From Bugula neritina (taxonomy: Eukaryota; Bryozoa; Gymnolaemata; Cheilostomatida; Bugulidae): DNA of 64,000 nt. Position 1 is the stretch's first letter. Every line of letters begins with the position of its first letter. The notes beneath the pieces were generated by a model, which was given only the letters and a program-made list of their open reading frames with translations, was not told where the DNA came from and searched no databases. The stretch spans positions 12,037,722 to 12,101,721 of the forward strand of contig OZ037766.1 of the NCBI GenBank assembly GCA_964035545.1, written 5' to 3'. Position numbers and translations under genes: made by a program. Below are positions 1 through 14,400 of this stretch, one piece after another.

Positions 1-591
1 ACTCTCTGGAGAATACCGTAGACAGGGGACTTTACATGTATGTGACACATTTTACTTGCTACCCGACTTACCTGTTTTTCATCTGAGTTGACAATAAACT
101 TTGCCTGAATATTGCTGTCCCATCTTTTTAAGCTACTCTTCTCTCTTTTAGTAGATTAAAGACTTAGTTCCATATTTAGCCATAAAAATGTCTATTATTC
201 ATTTTAATGTGTAGTTTTTGAAATGGTGATATTCCAGTTTAGCTTTTTTGTTGCTAAAATGCTGTTTGAATTATTAGCTAGGAGGTTAGCTGTAGATTAT
301 ATGGGTTTGGGCGTAATATGTGACGTGATTTAAGAAATCATCTGCCAACTAACACCTTTTTTCTTTTTGAAAACTTGAGGCTTTCGAATTCTAATCAATA
401 GAATGTCTCTCTTGTACTTTAGAATATCTTCTATAATTTGGGGAAAAAATGTCTAAAAGATGTCAATGTGTCAAGCCGCTTGTGTTCTATTTTATGCACA
501 TTCTATGCTAAGTGGATTCAGTAAACATTAAGTTCTGTTATGATGTAAGCACACGCAGGAGACCTTTAAACAGTATTTGGTTATCTCACAG

Positions 592-1162
592 GTGTCGAGC
601 GACTAATATTTATGGAGTTGATCAGCTGACAGTTTTGTTACGAGTGAGGGATAAACTGGGTGCTCTCTGGCCATTCCTAGGCATTCTAGTTCAGGTGAGT
701 TGTTACCTTGGCAAGTGATAAGGTAAACATTGATAGGTAGCATAAGCTCTAAAGTATTCTTCTCAACTCATGCAGTACATAGCTGTTGATTGGGAGAAAA
801 ATCTCTTTTAAATCTAGTTAAAATAGTTTGAATTTTCTCTATAAATCTTGTATGTTACTGAGTATAGATGCTGCCACAGGCATATCACATATGATGGAAT
901 GTGAATGCTGATAGTAGCTCACTGTATACATGTCAGTTTATTCATGCTGTATTATAGATTATTATTAGGTGCACAGGTTACTGCACTATATTACTAATTA
1001 TGCACTAATATACTGCACTGTAGTTATTTATGAATACATGTACAGGTTATTCTCCTGGCTATATGCATTGCGGTTGGCGAAAAGGTTAGAAAGAAGAAGA
1101 TAGCTGAAAAACAGATTCAAAAGCAACTTGGAAGTGAAAATGATGGAAATGTCCGCACTTAG
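592..1162 (+). CDS. BSG: Basigin/neuroplastin-like Ig receptor, C-terminal part (last two coding exons)
   Basis: Two exons are visible: 592-694 and 1046-1162, the first bounded by AG before 592 and GTGAGT at 695, the second ending with TAG. The first encodes the end of an Ig domain (Cys, then ATNIYG) followed by LRVRDKLGALWPFLGIL, the second the rest of a membrane span and a short basic tail (EKVRKKK). The LRVR..LAALWPFLGI block with a Glu at the inner edge of the span is the signature of the basigin/neuroplastin/embigin family, whose members chaperone monocarboxylate transporters at the plasma membrane. The Ig domains lie upstream of the window. Bases 1-591 are intron. Which of the three vertebrate paralogues it matches best cannot be told from so short a piece. 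Confidence 0.85.
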
Positions 1163-2482
1163 AATGTGGTGTTTGGGATATATATCTACTAGCTTGTACT
1201 AAGCAGACTGGCCTAATATTTCTATACACCTGACTGTCGTTTAGTGCCACTGTTCATAGTACACTATTTACTGCAATAATAGCCATTGTTGTAATATTTT
1301 GCATGAGTACTTTGGATTTTTCCGTTGTTGAATATTTAGTATCAACCTCTGCCTAGTTGGGACTTGTTCCTTAATCAGTGTAGTAGTGTGATCTTTACCC
1401 TACTGTTTGATGGCCTATGATTTTGTGCTTTCCTATGTCTGTAAAAGGTAACTTTACAAAGCCATGACCATCTCTAATAGACTCTGACTTGATATATGTA
1501 TGCCTATTTTAAGTATTGTTGCTATGGAACTGTTACCAGTTTTTTTGTTGCCCATTATGTAAATTTTACCTTAATGTATTTTTAGATGTCAACTAGTTAG
1601 ATTGTGTTTAATTTGAACTAATTACGTATATTATTGATAATAGAATCAATTCATTTGGCATGGGTTTTGGGAGCTATGTAACCACTTGGTTTAGTTTTTG
1701 CTTTGCTTTGTAATGACTGTAACACTGCCACATTACATCATCATAATTTGTGTCAACTTTTGAGATATTGTTTTTGTATAATACAATCAAGCTTGCATGA
1801 ATGTTTGCTATTTATTCTATTACTGTAGTATGAAAGTCACTAATAAATTATCTATTAGAATATAATGGAGATTTTATCATTTAAAAAATGAGATATCACT
1901 TTTCTTCTATAAATGTCATGATAAATTACAGATTTGTGCTAATGCAATATATTTGTTATCTGGAACTATTATAAATATGCTTTTATATTGACTTGAACTG
2001 TTGAAAAGTTGAAAATTACGTTGAAATACAGCAACTTCAAAACAAAGCAGGAAATAACTATTTTAATATTTAGAGTTTGATGGAACTCAAATCATTATTA
2101 ATGTAAACTGTTGTAAAAATTATTTTATGCACACGAATTCTACAATTTTCTTTTCTGTCTTAAATTGTATAGCTCTCAAATGTACAACATTTTTATCTCA
2201 TGTAATAAGCTAATGCAACTATGATTTATGAATAACTGCCAGAGGGAGAGCAATAAATAACCGCTATGCCAATAAAACCATGCAACATGCTCACATTACA
2301 CTAAAGTAACATTATATGTAACAACATAACATAACATTGGATTTTACATAATTGGTATACAATTGTTGGGGCAATATTTTTCTAATATACGAAGTTATGC
2401 AGAATATGCCTATAGATAGTTATATGTGAAAAGTACAAGGGTATACACAGCGTAATCAGTAAGAACAAACATTGTTGCAGGT
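1163..2482. other. Convergent intergenic region / 3' UTRs
   Basis: AT-rich sequence between the stop of the basigin-like gene (+) and the stop of the MLCK-like gene (-). AATAAA at 1842-1847 is a plausible polyadenylation signal for the + strand gene. No coding exon is supportable here on either strand. Confidence 0.6.
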
Positions 2483-5400
2483 TTATTTTCCATCACTTGA
2501 ATTGGCTAATATTGCTGCTATTCTTCTATGTCGAGCGTCATCTGAATTGTTACGACTACTGGGTCTGCTGCCACTATGACTTCCTGTAGAGACAACTCTA
2601 GCTATAGGGTCACATGAGCTCTTCTCACTGTTGATTGAATCCTGTGATCCACCAATAATAGACGCTATTCTTGCACGTCTTCTTTCTACACTCGTTCCTC
2701 TGCTTATTGGTGAAAAATCTCTTATGAAATGGTTATTATCTAAAGAATCTGATGAGCCTGACATTCTAGAAAGCCTTGTTAACCTACTATTCACCTCAAT
2801 GTCTGAAGCTGGAGACATCTGAGAGCGAATGAATGGCTTACTAGTTGAATCTTTATTAATTAATGTTTCTCGTCCACGTTGGGCTGCAATAGCACCTTCA
2901 GGTTCATAACTGTAATATTCAGACATTCTTGGGGGTGATCTTTCAATTTCAATAGGAATTATTCTTTCTTCTGAATCATCAAACTGATTATAATTCCGCT
3001 TAGTATAACTTCCTCTATCTTGCCTACTAGTTGGCATGGCATCATCTTCTGCATATGAAAATGGCGTATATCGTTTCTGTACACCATCAGCATCATTAGA
3101 ATTTTGATCAATGCTAATTTTTCTACCACTGTAATTTTTCTGGGTTCTTGCATACCTTGAAACTGGTGAGGAATTTTTCTCAGAGTAGTTAGTAGCTCTT
3201 GGCGGTTTTGCATGGCTAGGCGTGTCTGGTGTTGATGAAATTTCCGAGCTCACCACATGACTTCTCTCTAAAGACGTTGATCTGTCGGAGAAGCATAAAT
3301 TTGAAGATGCAGAGTTGTGTTTCTCACAGCTTCTTTTTTTGAGATGTTTTAATGGTTCACTGTTTGATTTGCCCAATTCATTTAAATTTGCACCACTAGC
3401 GTACTTAGTGACGGTTTGTGTTTCTTCAGTCGGCTTAAAATTAGAAGCTAGATCATAATTCTCTCCACTGCTCCAATGTGACTCATTCTCGGAGGGCAGC
3501 TTATTAGAGCTGTTTGAATCGTTTGCTTTAAACTCAGTATCGGTGACTTCAGGATCGCAAGATAGTTTTGTTGTTGAGACTTGAGACTCATTTGGTTCTT
3601 TTGTGAGATATTCAGCGGTTTTATTAGTCATGTTATTAAAACTTGTAGAATTGCTTTTCTGCTTAGTGATTAATTTTTGAGTTTTCTCTTCAAGTTCACT
3701 GGTGACGTCATGTTTAGTAAAATAATTTTCAGTAGTGTGTTTTGGCTCATCTCTGAGTTCATTCATATCATCAACACTTTCAGGTTTCTCTTCGAACTCA
3801 CTGTCTGTTCTATTTATGCTAAGATCCTGATTTTCATTTTCTTGGCTGCTCTGATCTAAGCAATTGTCATCATTGTATTCATCAATGATAGGCTTTTCAG
3901 TAAGAGATATTTTTTCACTTTCATTTTCTTCATGATATTCTGGCAATTCCTCATCAAAATCTTTTCCCACACTCGTAAACGGCTCAATGTACTTCTCAGA
4001 AACAGATTTTTGTCCAATATCTTGAGAGTTTTGAATATTTGGATCTTTTAGAAGATTGTCATTCTCCATTTGATCTGAGAAATTTTGTTGCCAGGTGTTT
4101 TTTAATTGACTTTGAGCAGTTTTTGTTTCTAAATCATTTACTGCTGGGTTCGAGGAATTTAAATTATTCATTGGCAATGTTCTGGCCATTTGTCTGAGCT
4201 CATCTAATGTTGCAGTAGATTTACCTGAGCTAGAGCTATCATAACCACTTGAAAAGGATACAGAAGAAGTTATTGGAACATGTGAGCCTGTAGAAAATAA
4301 CTTTTTAGTAGTAGACCGAGATGTGGCTTTGTGGAGAAACAAGTTGTTTTTTTCATCCTTTTTAGGTCTAGCTTGCAGAGCCGCTCTACTAATCTCCAGA
4401 TATTCATGAAGGTCCAATACCTTTGTTTTATCATCTGCTTCTGGCTTTGACATTTCTTCATTAGTATGAGGCTCAGTATTTTCCTTTCTCAGTTGTGCCA
4501 ACTTTTTGAGTCTGTTCAAAGCTATGATGGCTCTGATAACTTTCTGTAAAGTTCACAATATGATCATACATATATGTACAAATATATTATAGGCATGTAA
4601 AATATTAACATCTGAAGACAGGTAAATTTTCCAAATCACATTTTTTCTTTCAAGATATTTAGAGGTTGTAGACGCAGTGATGGAGAAATTTAATAAAGGA
4701 AATCAAAGAACTTAGGCTACCTAAATTTCTCCATTATGGCTTCTAAATGAAGATTTAATGGCAAGAAACCTATGAGTAAGTTACACGTGCATAATATTGA
4801 ATAGAATTTAAAACTATGTTCTCTAAAACGATTATTTAACATAACATTATCTTCATGTTACATTAGGCAGTATTAATAAGTGCTTAGATAAACTTGCAAT
4901 AATTTTAACACACTCGGACAATGGTGTCATAGATTTTACCTTCCACTTTCTTCTAACAAAAAACTTGATATGATGTTTCTTTGACAGATGCTTGTTAGTC
5001 TGGGATCTGGAAATCTTGTTGAGCCATGAATGTTTCATACACTCTTCAGCTGTCATTCTTTTCCTACAAGACATTAACACTACATAAAGTTAAACTTCAT
5101 TGCAAATTCTAATTAGTATAATAGCTAAGTCATATTCCAAGAATAGTAGATGTTTGATTATATGCACTTTTTTGTTAAAATTAGGCCTATACAGTTATGT
5201 AAAATCCGGTCAAAGTAATGAATAATTCAACAATAGAAATTTGCTGTCATAAAACCTGTGTTATGTCTTATTAGTTTAAAAACAGCTTTTTGTGGTAGGC
5301 AAAGTAGGTGTACATAAGCAAAAAACAGAGTATAGCTAACATAGCTATGAAAATTCAATTAAAGCTGTAATGATATAACAAAAGCTTTCCATGCTCTTGT

Positions 5401-8400
5401 AATGTCTTAACAACTTGCCTAGGGTCTTTCAGGAGCAACTTCTTGATAAAATCTTTACACCCAGCTGTCACCTCATCAAATTCTTCAGCAGCGAAATCAA
5501 AATCTACCATTTGTATGTTGCATATGGTTTCTGAATCATCATCTCCACAAAATGGGGATAGACCAGAAACACTGTAACAAAGCATTTCGATAGCTGCATT
5601 CATCCTGCTTGATTAGTTATAAAATTGAAGTGTTGCATACTGCCTTCTATATCGAATTTAGCACTTCTCTATTAAAAAATATGCTATACGTAATATGTAA
5701 TCAGCTGTAAATATATTTTCTTTATATAAGTTATAAATTGCTTAACAAAAATTGGTCCAGGACTCATTTGACTTTCTGTGAAATATGATATAGATTCATT
5801 TGAGCGTTTGCTATCAACATTCTTGGGGTTCACTTTTTGAAATATTCATTATTCTACTTTATACAGTTATGCCATTAAAACTCCTGCAGTAACAAGTTGT
5901 TCATTACATAGCAAGAGAAACTGAACACATTGCTAAGTCTTACAATGCTATACAGCTACATTATATAGGCACTAGATAGCTCTATGCTCTCTCACTATAA
6001 ACCACAAGTTCAAGACTAAAAATGTATAAAATGACACAATGCAAAAGTTCAACACCATGTGAGATTGGTATTGCTAAAGTAAACATAGTTAGCATATATA
6101 ACACTCACAGGACATAGCAGATAACTCCTACACTCCACATGTCTGTAGCTGGAGTCACGTCTTCATAGCTGCACACCTCAGGCGCCATGAAGTCTACAGT
6201 CCCAGCCAGAACTTTCACACTTGAGAAGGGATCATATCTCGTAGCCAGACCAAAGTCGATTATTTTTATTCTAGTTCCAGTTTTGGCAACACAGACAATG
6301 TTCTCTGGCTAAAATTGTATACGTAAGAATATCTAGTTATGATGTATGTGTAAAATAAAATGCTTAGTAAATATAGTTCAATTCACACGTAATATGATTA
6401 ATATTGCCTAAATAGGCGAACAAGCAATATTACATCCTAATAAAAGTAGCATACCAAGTTTTAATAATAATAATACTGTGAAGTGAAATTCTGATACATT
6501 AGAATAATAAAAAAACACTTTTCATGACATTAAATTTCAAAACTCTGCTTTGACTTAAAAAAGATAAGAAATAAGTCTGCTTTCAAAAGTATTACATAAA
6601 AATTAATTGAATATTAATTTCGTTTACAATCTAATCGGCAGTGAAAATACATGAAGTGTCTTTATTTTGAATACCTTCAGGTCAAGGTGAAGGACACTTT
6701 GAGAGTGAATGTATGCGAGGCCGTCGATGATCTGCCTTATGAACAATATGGCCACTCTTTCTGTCAAATTAAAATCTTCGTCTATCACCCGATCAAACAA
6801 TTCCCCGCCTTCCACCCTGCAACAAACAGCAAGAATTGTTACATTTCTTATAATACACATACAGTACACTTTGCATACTTATGCAACTGATGCAATATCT
6901 AAAACTTCAAATTAAACCACTACAATGGGGGTTGAATGTAGATGGCAAATTAATTGCAGAATTTTTATAACATATGAGACTAATGCTTATTCTACCATTA
7001 TTAAAACTGGTCCTAACCTGGCAATCTCAATCTTAAAAGGTAGATTTAAACAAAATATTTTATATTATTTTGTCCACTGGCAAACATTGCTGTGATGAAA
7101 ACAGATTTTCAATGCTATAAGGATAAGAATTGACTGCATTTTGAAACAGCAACATTTTGTTATTAATCTACCATCTACCTAACTTTAGAGTGTTAAGTTG
7201 TGTTTCTATTCTACAGCACAAAGTCACAGGCTTCTGTATGCATAGTTGATAAATACAACTCTAAAAAGGCAAAAGTGAACTCAGACTGTCTAAAAATTAT
7301 GATTAGCTATCGTGTAGGTGTATATGATTTTAGTGCATTGAGTAGGTAGTAGGGGCATCCCTATATAACACTATAACTATATGAACAGGTTAATGTATTG
7401 TGAATTATATATACTCTGATTTGATGATGCAAATGTTAATGCTGTTAGTACATTCTGCATTAGCAGATTGCCTAATGAATTCCAACGATGATTAAGTCTC
7501 TAGTAAACATTTCCTATTTATGATCACAATTATTAGCTTAGTAGATGGAAATATTACTTGTACTCAACACAACTGTATAGACAGTCAGTGAGTAAAACCT
7601 TCACCGCATCTACTCAAGTTACTTGCGTTAAAAGGAAGATCATAAATGTTATTGTATGGGAGAGTTTACAATAAAACATGATAATAATCACTCATCACCA
7701 TCTCTTGTGTAACATTGGTGAACTTTGAAAGGCATATTTGTTGGCATAACACAATTGACATTTTACAACTCACTCCATAATATTTACTGTGCTTTCAATA
7801 AAATATGCTGCAAATAGTAAGTTATTACTGAATGATATAACCACTAGTGCTATAATACCAGCCCATAGTCTAGTGATGGGCATTTATAGATGAAACTGAG
7901 CAACCCTGCCAACAAAAATGACATATTTGATTAAGTTGTAGCCTTACATTTAGAAATTTAAACTTAATAATGCATTTCTCAATTTTTCCCAACTATTTGA
8001 TTTAGCTGAAAAATTAAGTAGTTGAGCAAATTTTAAAGTCTAGTTACGACTGGGAAAAGGTGTATAAAACAGATTAGTACTTGCATGAGAGCAGAAGCAT
8101 GGGTTTTGTTTTTAAAGCCGTATAAATACCAACTGCTGGACAAATTGAAACTGATATCTGCTATTCTATTAGATTTTAGAAGGATCAGACAAAGTATGCA
8201 ATAACTTAAAAATACGAACAAAGAAAATATATAGCAGAGGTGAAAGTGCAACATGCAAAGCAGCAGGAACACTTACAGTTCAGTTATAAGGCACATCTGC
8301 TTAGCGCTTTCAAACGCATCGTATATCTGTAGAACTTTAGGATGCCGCAGTTGTGACATTATTCTTATTTCTTTTCGAACTTCTTCTTTTTCTTTCTCCC

Positions 8401-10196
8401 GCTTTGCTGATACTATTTTTGCTGCTAAAATGAGGCCTGTTGAGATTTCTGAGCATTTTTTGACTTCCCCAAACTTTCCTCTAAAAAATTAAAAGGAAAC
8501 AAAGCTTTTAAGACTATTATTTAATGTATTTAAACAAATTTACATCAGTTATAATCAATAAATATGTTTATGTTGCTGCAAAACATGCACACAAATTATA
8601 GGCATTTGAGCACTGGTGGTGTTCAAAACCCAACACCTGTACAAATGGCCATCATAATATTTTGAGTTCCCAGTGAAATTTATTTACATAAATTGTGACC
8701 CAGTTTATATTATGGTGTTTAGATCAAAATTCTGAAATGTCTGCCCCAACATCTCTTGATATTTTGGACTAAACTGTTATCACAATATTTTTGAAACACA
8801 TTTTATATATAACCTAACACTTTATAATGCTTTGCCTTGAACTTATCAAATCTTTGTTGTCAATCTTAGAGAGCTATAGTTTGCTGACTGTTTACATGTA
8901 CCAGCCAATTGTTTAGAGATCAAAGCAGTCTTACATTGTTTTATAATCCATTGATTCAAACTAAAAAAAAGTTTAAAAGGCAAAAGATGTGACGAAAGTA
9001 CAGTATTAAAAAGTGCATTTTCTAGAAAAATATACTGTAAAGAATGGAATGTTCTTACAGAAATTATAACTCAAGTTCAGACTGAAATTTTTATAGAAAA
9101 AAGAAAACTAAGGTCGTTGACATTTCTTTATTGCTGCAGCAGATTGGAGAATGTCTACCAGCCAAACACACCATATAGCAAAACCAAAACAAAATGAGGA
9201 AAATCAAGTCAAGTAGGCTACAGTGCTAACAAGGTAAAAGCATCCAATTCTTTCAGTTGTGAAAGTCATTAAATATTTCATAGACTCCAAAAAACACAAT
9301 CATATAGAAAAACAAAAAATGAAGAATTAAATCTTAGGCCGCCTACAAAACTGTTCCAACCTTTTATTTTAAATAATTCCACCAGTCATTTGTAAAACAC
9401 AATATTACACCAATCGCATGGCAGCAACTCTACATTATTATACAGAATGGAAAAACTTTGATTTAATCAACCAGCATAGACTATCATTATTTGAATATAG
9501 CCAAACCAAGAAGACATAAGCTCTCTAGTACAGCAATTATTCACATACACACACACATATATTTGTAAGAGTTTGAATTTAGATTATAAAGGGAAGGTAT
9601 GACAAGTTTACCTGCCTAGCACTAGATCATGTAGCTGGTAATCCTGATCAAACCAATAATCTTTGTGAATGACTATTTCTCGTGGAGCAAATGGCAGTTC
9701 TTCTCCTACAATAGAACGTGTAATGCATTGTTCTCCTGGTCTCCACTCTAGGTCATCTGCTATTAGCACTATGTAAACATTGTGCAGGAGGACTTTTTAA
9801 ATGTTACATTCAACTCCTATAGCTACATATACCCACATCTATAGAACACAGCCATACTCTTGTAATTAGAGCATTGACCTAGCATGACACACTTTTGCTA
9901 GATCCTGAGTTCAAATATCAGCAAAATCTCGAGGTCACAATTTTTCAAACTCTTTTACTGCCACAATATGCACATATCATGGCCTGTTTTAAGATCTGTA
10001 TCATAAATAATCTTACAGAAGCTTAGACCAACAGGATGTAGCCATATCAAATTTATTTATCATTGATGCTGTTAGCCTGTTATACACCTAAGAGCTGTTA
10101 ATAAAGATGCTAAGTTTTACTGCAAGATATCCACTAACCTTCCTCTTCAGGGTCGATGACATTCTTCCTGGCATAAGCAATTTTTCTTTTACTCAT
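2483..10196 (-). CDS. Myosin light chain kinase-like Ser/Thr kinase with long disordered C-terminal tail
   Basis: Exons in transcription order: 10196-10139, 9759-9612, 8480-8277, 6816-6675, 6308-6109, 5571-5419, 5063-4940, 4543-2483; phases agree throughout and give about 1029 aa. The kinase is complete: P-loop GRGKFG, AAK lysine, HLDLKPEN catalytic loop (the Leu is typical of MLCKs), DFG, APE, and VSGLSPFCGDDDSET as in smooth-muscle MLCK. After the kinase, RRKWK at the end of exon 7 joins KVIRAIIALNRLKKL at the start of exon 8, matching the position and character of the MLCK autoinhibitory/calmodulin-binding helix. The last about 670 residues are one Ser/Asn/Glu-rich, low-complexity exon without recognisable domains. 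No Ig or FN3 domains flank the kinase, unlike classic MLCK/titin kinases. Intron 6 appears to use a GC donor (AG|GCAAGT after 5419). The start ATG has A at -3; the frame is open about 150 nt further upstream, so a longer N-terminus is possible. Confidence 0.9.
4658..4747. repeat. Short MITE-like inverted-repeat element, family B, copy 1
   Basis: About 90 bp inside intron 7 of the kinase gene. Its ends are inverted: a left end containing CAGTGATGGAGAAATT and a right end containing AATTTCTCCATTATGG, with AAAGAACTTAGGCTACCTAA between. The same ends and core recur at 10766-10938. Confidence 0.6.
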
Positions 10197-11425
10197 TTTC
10201 ACCAATGTCAGCAGTTTACGTTCACCATGTAGAAGTTTACAAACAATTGTCTGGTACTTTTCCAACTGACTGCTAGCATACTCTAACAAGCAAAGCAGAT
10301 ATACAGCCTCCAATTGAAGCTTTATCACCAGTATAAAATAGAACCAATATCAACATGAACAAAAATCAGTATTTCTAAACACTCATATTATATTTCCCAA
10401 TCTTGAAGGTAGTTATGCAAGACAGTGGCTAGCTTACAATAAAGACTGACTAATAAGCAAGGTTAGGTGCCACTAATTAGTGCTCATTAACCACCATTAA
10501 TTAATTTATTAGGTTAGTGATAACAGAATGATTACACTGAAAAACTGCAGAATGTATGCCAGAGTGGCAACAAGGGCTGTTGCTTATGACTGCAAATGAC
10601 TACTGAGCTAACCTACATCTTTACGACCTGTAAATATTTCAACAGATATCATAATTAAAAGGTTATTTCGGAACTTGAAAAACTTATTTAACTTTCCTTT
10701 CTTTAAAAACAGATATTCTTTACCTACATCCTACCAGACGCTATCAGGCACATTATGTTATGAGTTACAGAGGTAGGTGCAGTAATGGAGAAATTGAGAC
10801 AAGCCAGGGTTTTAAATTAGAAATGTAGCATAAGGAGTTATGTCCTCTCGAGAATTTCAACCCACTCCCAAACCAAGATTTAATAATAAAATTAAAGAAC
10901 TTAGGCTATCTTAATTTCTCCACTACGACCCCTAAATGGAGTTGTAGTACACCACCCTTCTACAAAATAATATTCCTACAATTTTACTCATTACAGTATA
11001 CACTTATTATTTGCAATGTATATTTTTATAACTTCAGAAGTAAATAATACCAAATAAATGTACAATTATAACAGAAAAGGCAAGTTAAAATTGTATAACG
11101 ATATAACGCATTGTACTTTAATCTCATTACCTACTAAGTATATTTCTGAGTTTTACATATATATCGAAGTTAAAAAATTTGCACTATTCATAAAATTTTT
11201 AAAGATTCCACAAAACAATATCCATGTAAGAACGAATATTTAACTGCATGAACTCAAAAGAGAAAATCTCTAGTAAATCCATATGATCTAATAATCCATT
11301 TTATTCTCTGCTAAACAACAAGATATAAACTGTGATGATGACGTATCAAAGGTATATATTATTGTGTCTATCAAATATAAAATGGAAAAAAATTATGATT
11401 GATCATCAGCTGATAATTGTAGAGT
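10197..11425. other. Intergenic region between kinase and poly-zinc-finger genes
   Basis: AT-rich spacer between the kinase start codon and the stop codon of the tandem minus-strand zinc-finger gene. It holds one MITE-like element (10766-10938). No exon with matching splice phases was found. Confidence 0.5.
10766..10938. repeat. MITE-like inverted-repeat element, family B, copy 2
   Basis: Left end GGTGCAGTAATGGAGAAATT and right end AATTTCTCCACTACGACCCC are imperfect inverted repeats. Internal AAAGAACTTAGGCTATCTTA is shared with the copy at 4658-4747. No coding capacity. Confidence 0.65.
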
Positions 11426-14400
11426 TTAAGGGATCCATGGATGGGCTTTCATGTGATGCTGGTTTAGAGATATACGCAGTTTGAAGGTCTTTGAACAATG
11501 TTCACACTTGAATGGTAAAGCATTATCTGGAAAATATAAAAGTGATGGTTATATAACTATCAGTATAAAGCAAAGGGAACTATCTGCTTAATGGAAATAA
11601 GGTAACAGAGGCATACTGAAGAGAATGGCAGGTGAGCTACAGTAACCCTTCAATTGCCAATTGTTTATAAAATACACCAACTATATGTACTACAAGATGG
11701 AGCATAACTAATATTCTGCATATGTTACATGAAACAGTAAAGTTAGCACAGTTCAAGTTATTGTAAATATTAAGAAGCAAAATCTATATTAGCAACTGTC
11801 TTTTCTTGGAAAGACAACTCCCAAAACAATAAAAAGCTACCAAGATATTAGAAGAAAAAGATCTTTCAATAACGAAGTTTTTATAATCTATCAACTAACA
11901 CATTGGAAACTTACATAAATGTAGGAGAGCTAAAATTTCAGAGTAAGTTTGGTAAAGAATGTAAATTAGGATATATAAACCTGTGGTAGGCAGTGCGGGG
12001 CTAGGGGTGGATAAGACTGCCGGAAGGGATGCTACAGGTGGAGGGGGAGGTGGGGCTCCTAAAACTCTCACTACATTTTGAGCTCGCCTAAAATATTACG
12101 ACAGCGTGATAATAGTGAGCCTATTCACAATGAACTGTGCGGCTATGACAAATATCCACATACAATTTCATAACCTCATATTTTAATAACTGGAAACTGA
12201 ATAATTCAAATGCATAGAGTTTGAATTGACAGTAAAACCATTGCATACAGCATATATACAAGAATACTTTCTACATCAAATCTTGTGAATACGGTAACAT
12301 TACATATTACAGTGTACTACAAATAAGTTTAAATTAATCTGAAGTCTAAAGTCAAACTAATCTGCATATAGCTGTGATGAATAAATCTCAACAATCCTTT
12401 CACTGTGGTTTGCTACTGGAGCAAATTCCATAGAGCTAGAACAAACATAGTGAAGAGAGTATATACTTACATAGACTGCACATCAGGCAACACTACATCT
12501 CCCACTCTAGACACAGGTGGTTTAGTCTCCAACACCTGGGGTGTTTCCTCTTCTAGAGTATACACAGGGTATTCTAACTTTCCCTCCTTATGTTCAGCTT
12601 TTCTGTGAGCCTTCAACTCAGACTTGGAAACGAAGATCAAGTTACACTCTTTACATTCTCGTACCTTGTGTCGTTTTGAATCTAACACCTGTTGATCCAG
12701 AAATTTGTTACTGAGTAAAATACAATCTATTCTATACTAATAACCCATGTGCTAACAATAGTATACATACACTATGCATGTGCATAGTGTATGTATACCA
12801 TATATACATGTACACCATGCACATATGCCATGTATGTACAGTGTACACCATCTATGTACATACACTGTGTGCATTCATTGTGTACATACACTATGTATGT
12901 ACGTATGTGATGTACATAGATGGTGTACATACACAGCGTACATAATGCGTGTATACTTTGTATACAGCCTGTACTTACATCACCATCTCTCATATCGGAG
13001 TTGTGCCGGTGAGAAGCTGCATCTGTGTCACTGAACGTATTGGGTTGTATTCTGTCAATAGTGGCGGGATCAATACCCTGTGCTAGCAATACTGGGTCGT
13101 GGTGGACAGATTGCACGTGGGCTTTCAACTCCGCCTTTCCAGGAAACTGGTCCCCACAGAGCTTACATGTCTTTAATTTGATCTCTATACAACAAATAAA
13201 TTTTATATTATATTATTGTACGTAACAAGCTAAAATATATTCTAAATCAAACTTCCATTGTTTAGCAAAGCGAAAGCTATTTATTTATAGCAAAGTTTTG
13301 TAGCTTAATGATCTGCATATGGAAGATGCTTTTAAAATCTTAATAATATATAAATTATAAGTCATAACCTTCTGCACCAATTGCAGAACTTACACCTGTA
13401 CTACGTTTAATACATTTTACAAAATTTTGTTAAAACTAAGCTGTCTAATTACTTCTACACAGTTTGAAACTTGCAGACACATCTTCGATACAATCTAAAT
13501 ACGATTTTATAACTTTTATAACAAAGAAAATTCGGTAAAATCCTTGTTTGCAGTGTACAAATTGGGTAAGATCAGAAACTTGGCATAAAATCAAACTGAT
13601 TCAACTATTTCTTACAACAACTACACCAATATATAATCTCACAGATTGTACCGAAACCAGGATGTGCAGGCAAGGTGAGGATTTTAACTGACCTGGCTTA
13701 GCGTCTCCCAGCACCAGCATATGTGGCATCAGATCAATACTGTTGGCCTTGACCTCATGGGCATGCTCAGTTCGCCTGTGAGCTTTCAATTCCGCTTTGT
13801 GCTCGAATACAGCGCCACATATTTTACACCTTCTCTCTTTTTTGAGCACGGGAGGTGCTGTCTCCACCAGCTGGTGAATCTGCAAAACAAACCACAAACC
13901 TCCACTTACAATGCAGCCTTCTTAACAGTTCGGGCATCAAGATATTTATTAGTTACTGAAGATATAGTGATAAAAGAAACAACGAGTGAGTGGTGAGGTT
14001 TGAACCTTCACAACACCAATTGGCTCAGCAGTGATAAAGAAACACGATCATGTAACTTAATAAAATAGTATTTATTTTCTATGAAATAAGCAATTAAGAA
14101 AATTCTAAGTACTTTTCAAACAAGGAACATTGCGCAAACTTTTAAATTAAATGCATTGCAATTTATGATATTCCGTCACTGTGGGTATCATGCAGCCGCC
14201 ATAATATGAGTCATATGCGATCATATATGACTCATGTATGATTGCATAGGCCAGTGTCACACTGTGACTGCTTTCATCCAATAAGCTAGAACTTACCTTC
14301 TTCAGATGCTGCAATTTGGCAAAGTTAGAAGGAAATCTTTTCCCACAGATGTGACATGACAAGCTAGGTGCTTGAGCATCCGCACCTGAATGTGACTTTT

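Noticed and set aside
9838-9960. tRNA-like B-box motif (GAGTTCAAATATC) suggesting a SINE
   Set aside because: A box is poor and no second copy could be aligned convincingly; a similar weak signal at 39845-39975 was also left out.
12772-13128. 118-codon minus ORF with histidine/valine/tyrosine-rich tail
   Set aside because: Its first part is the real exon 13184-12979; after the GTAAGT donor it only reads an intronic CATGTA repeat.
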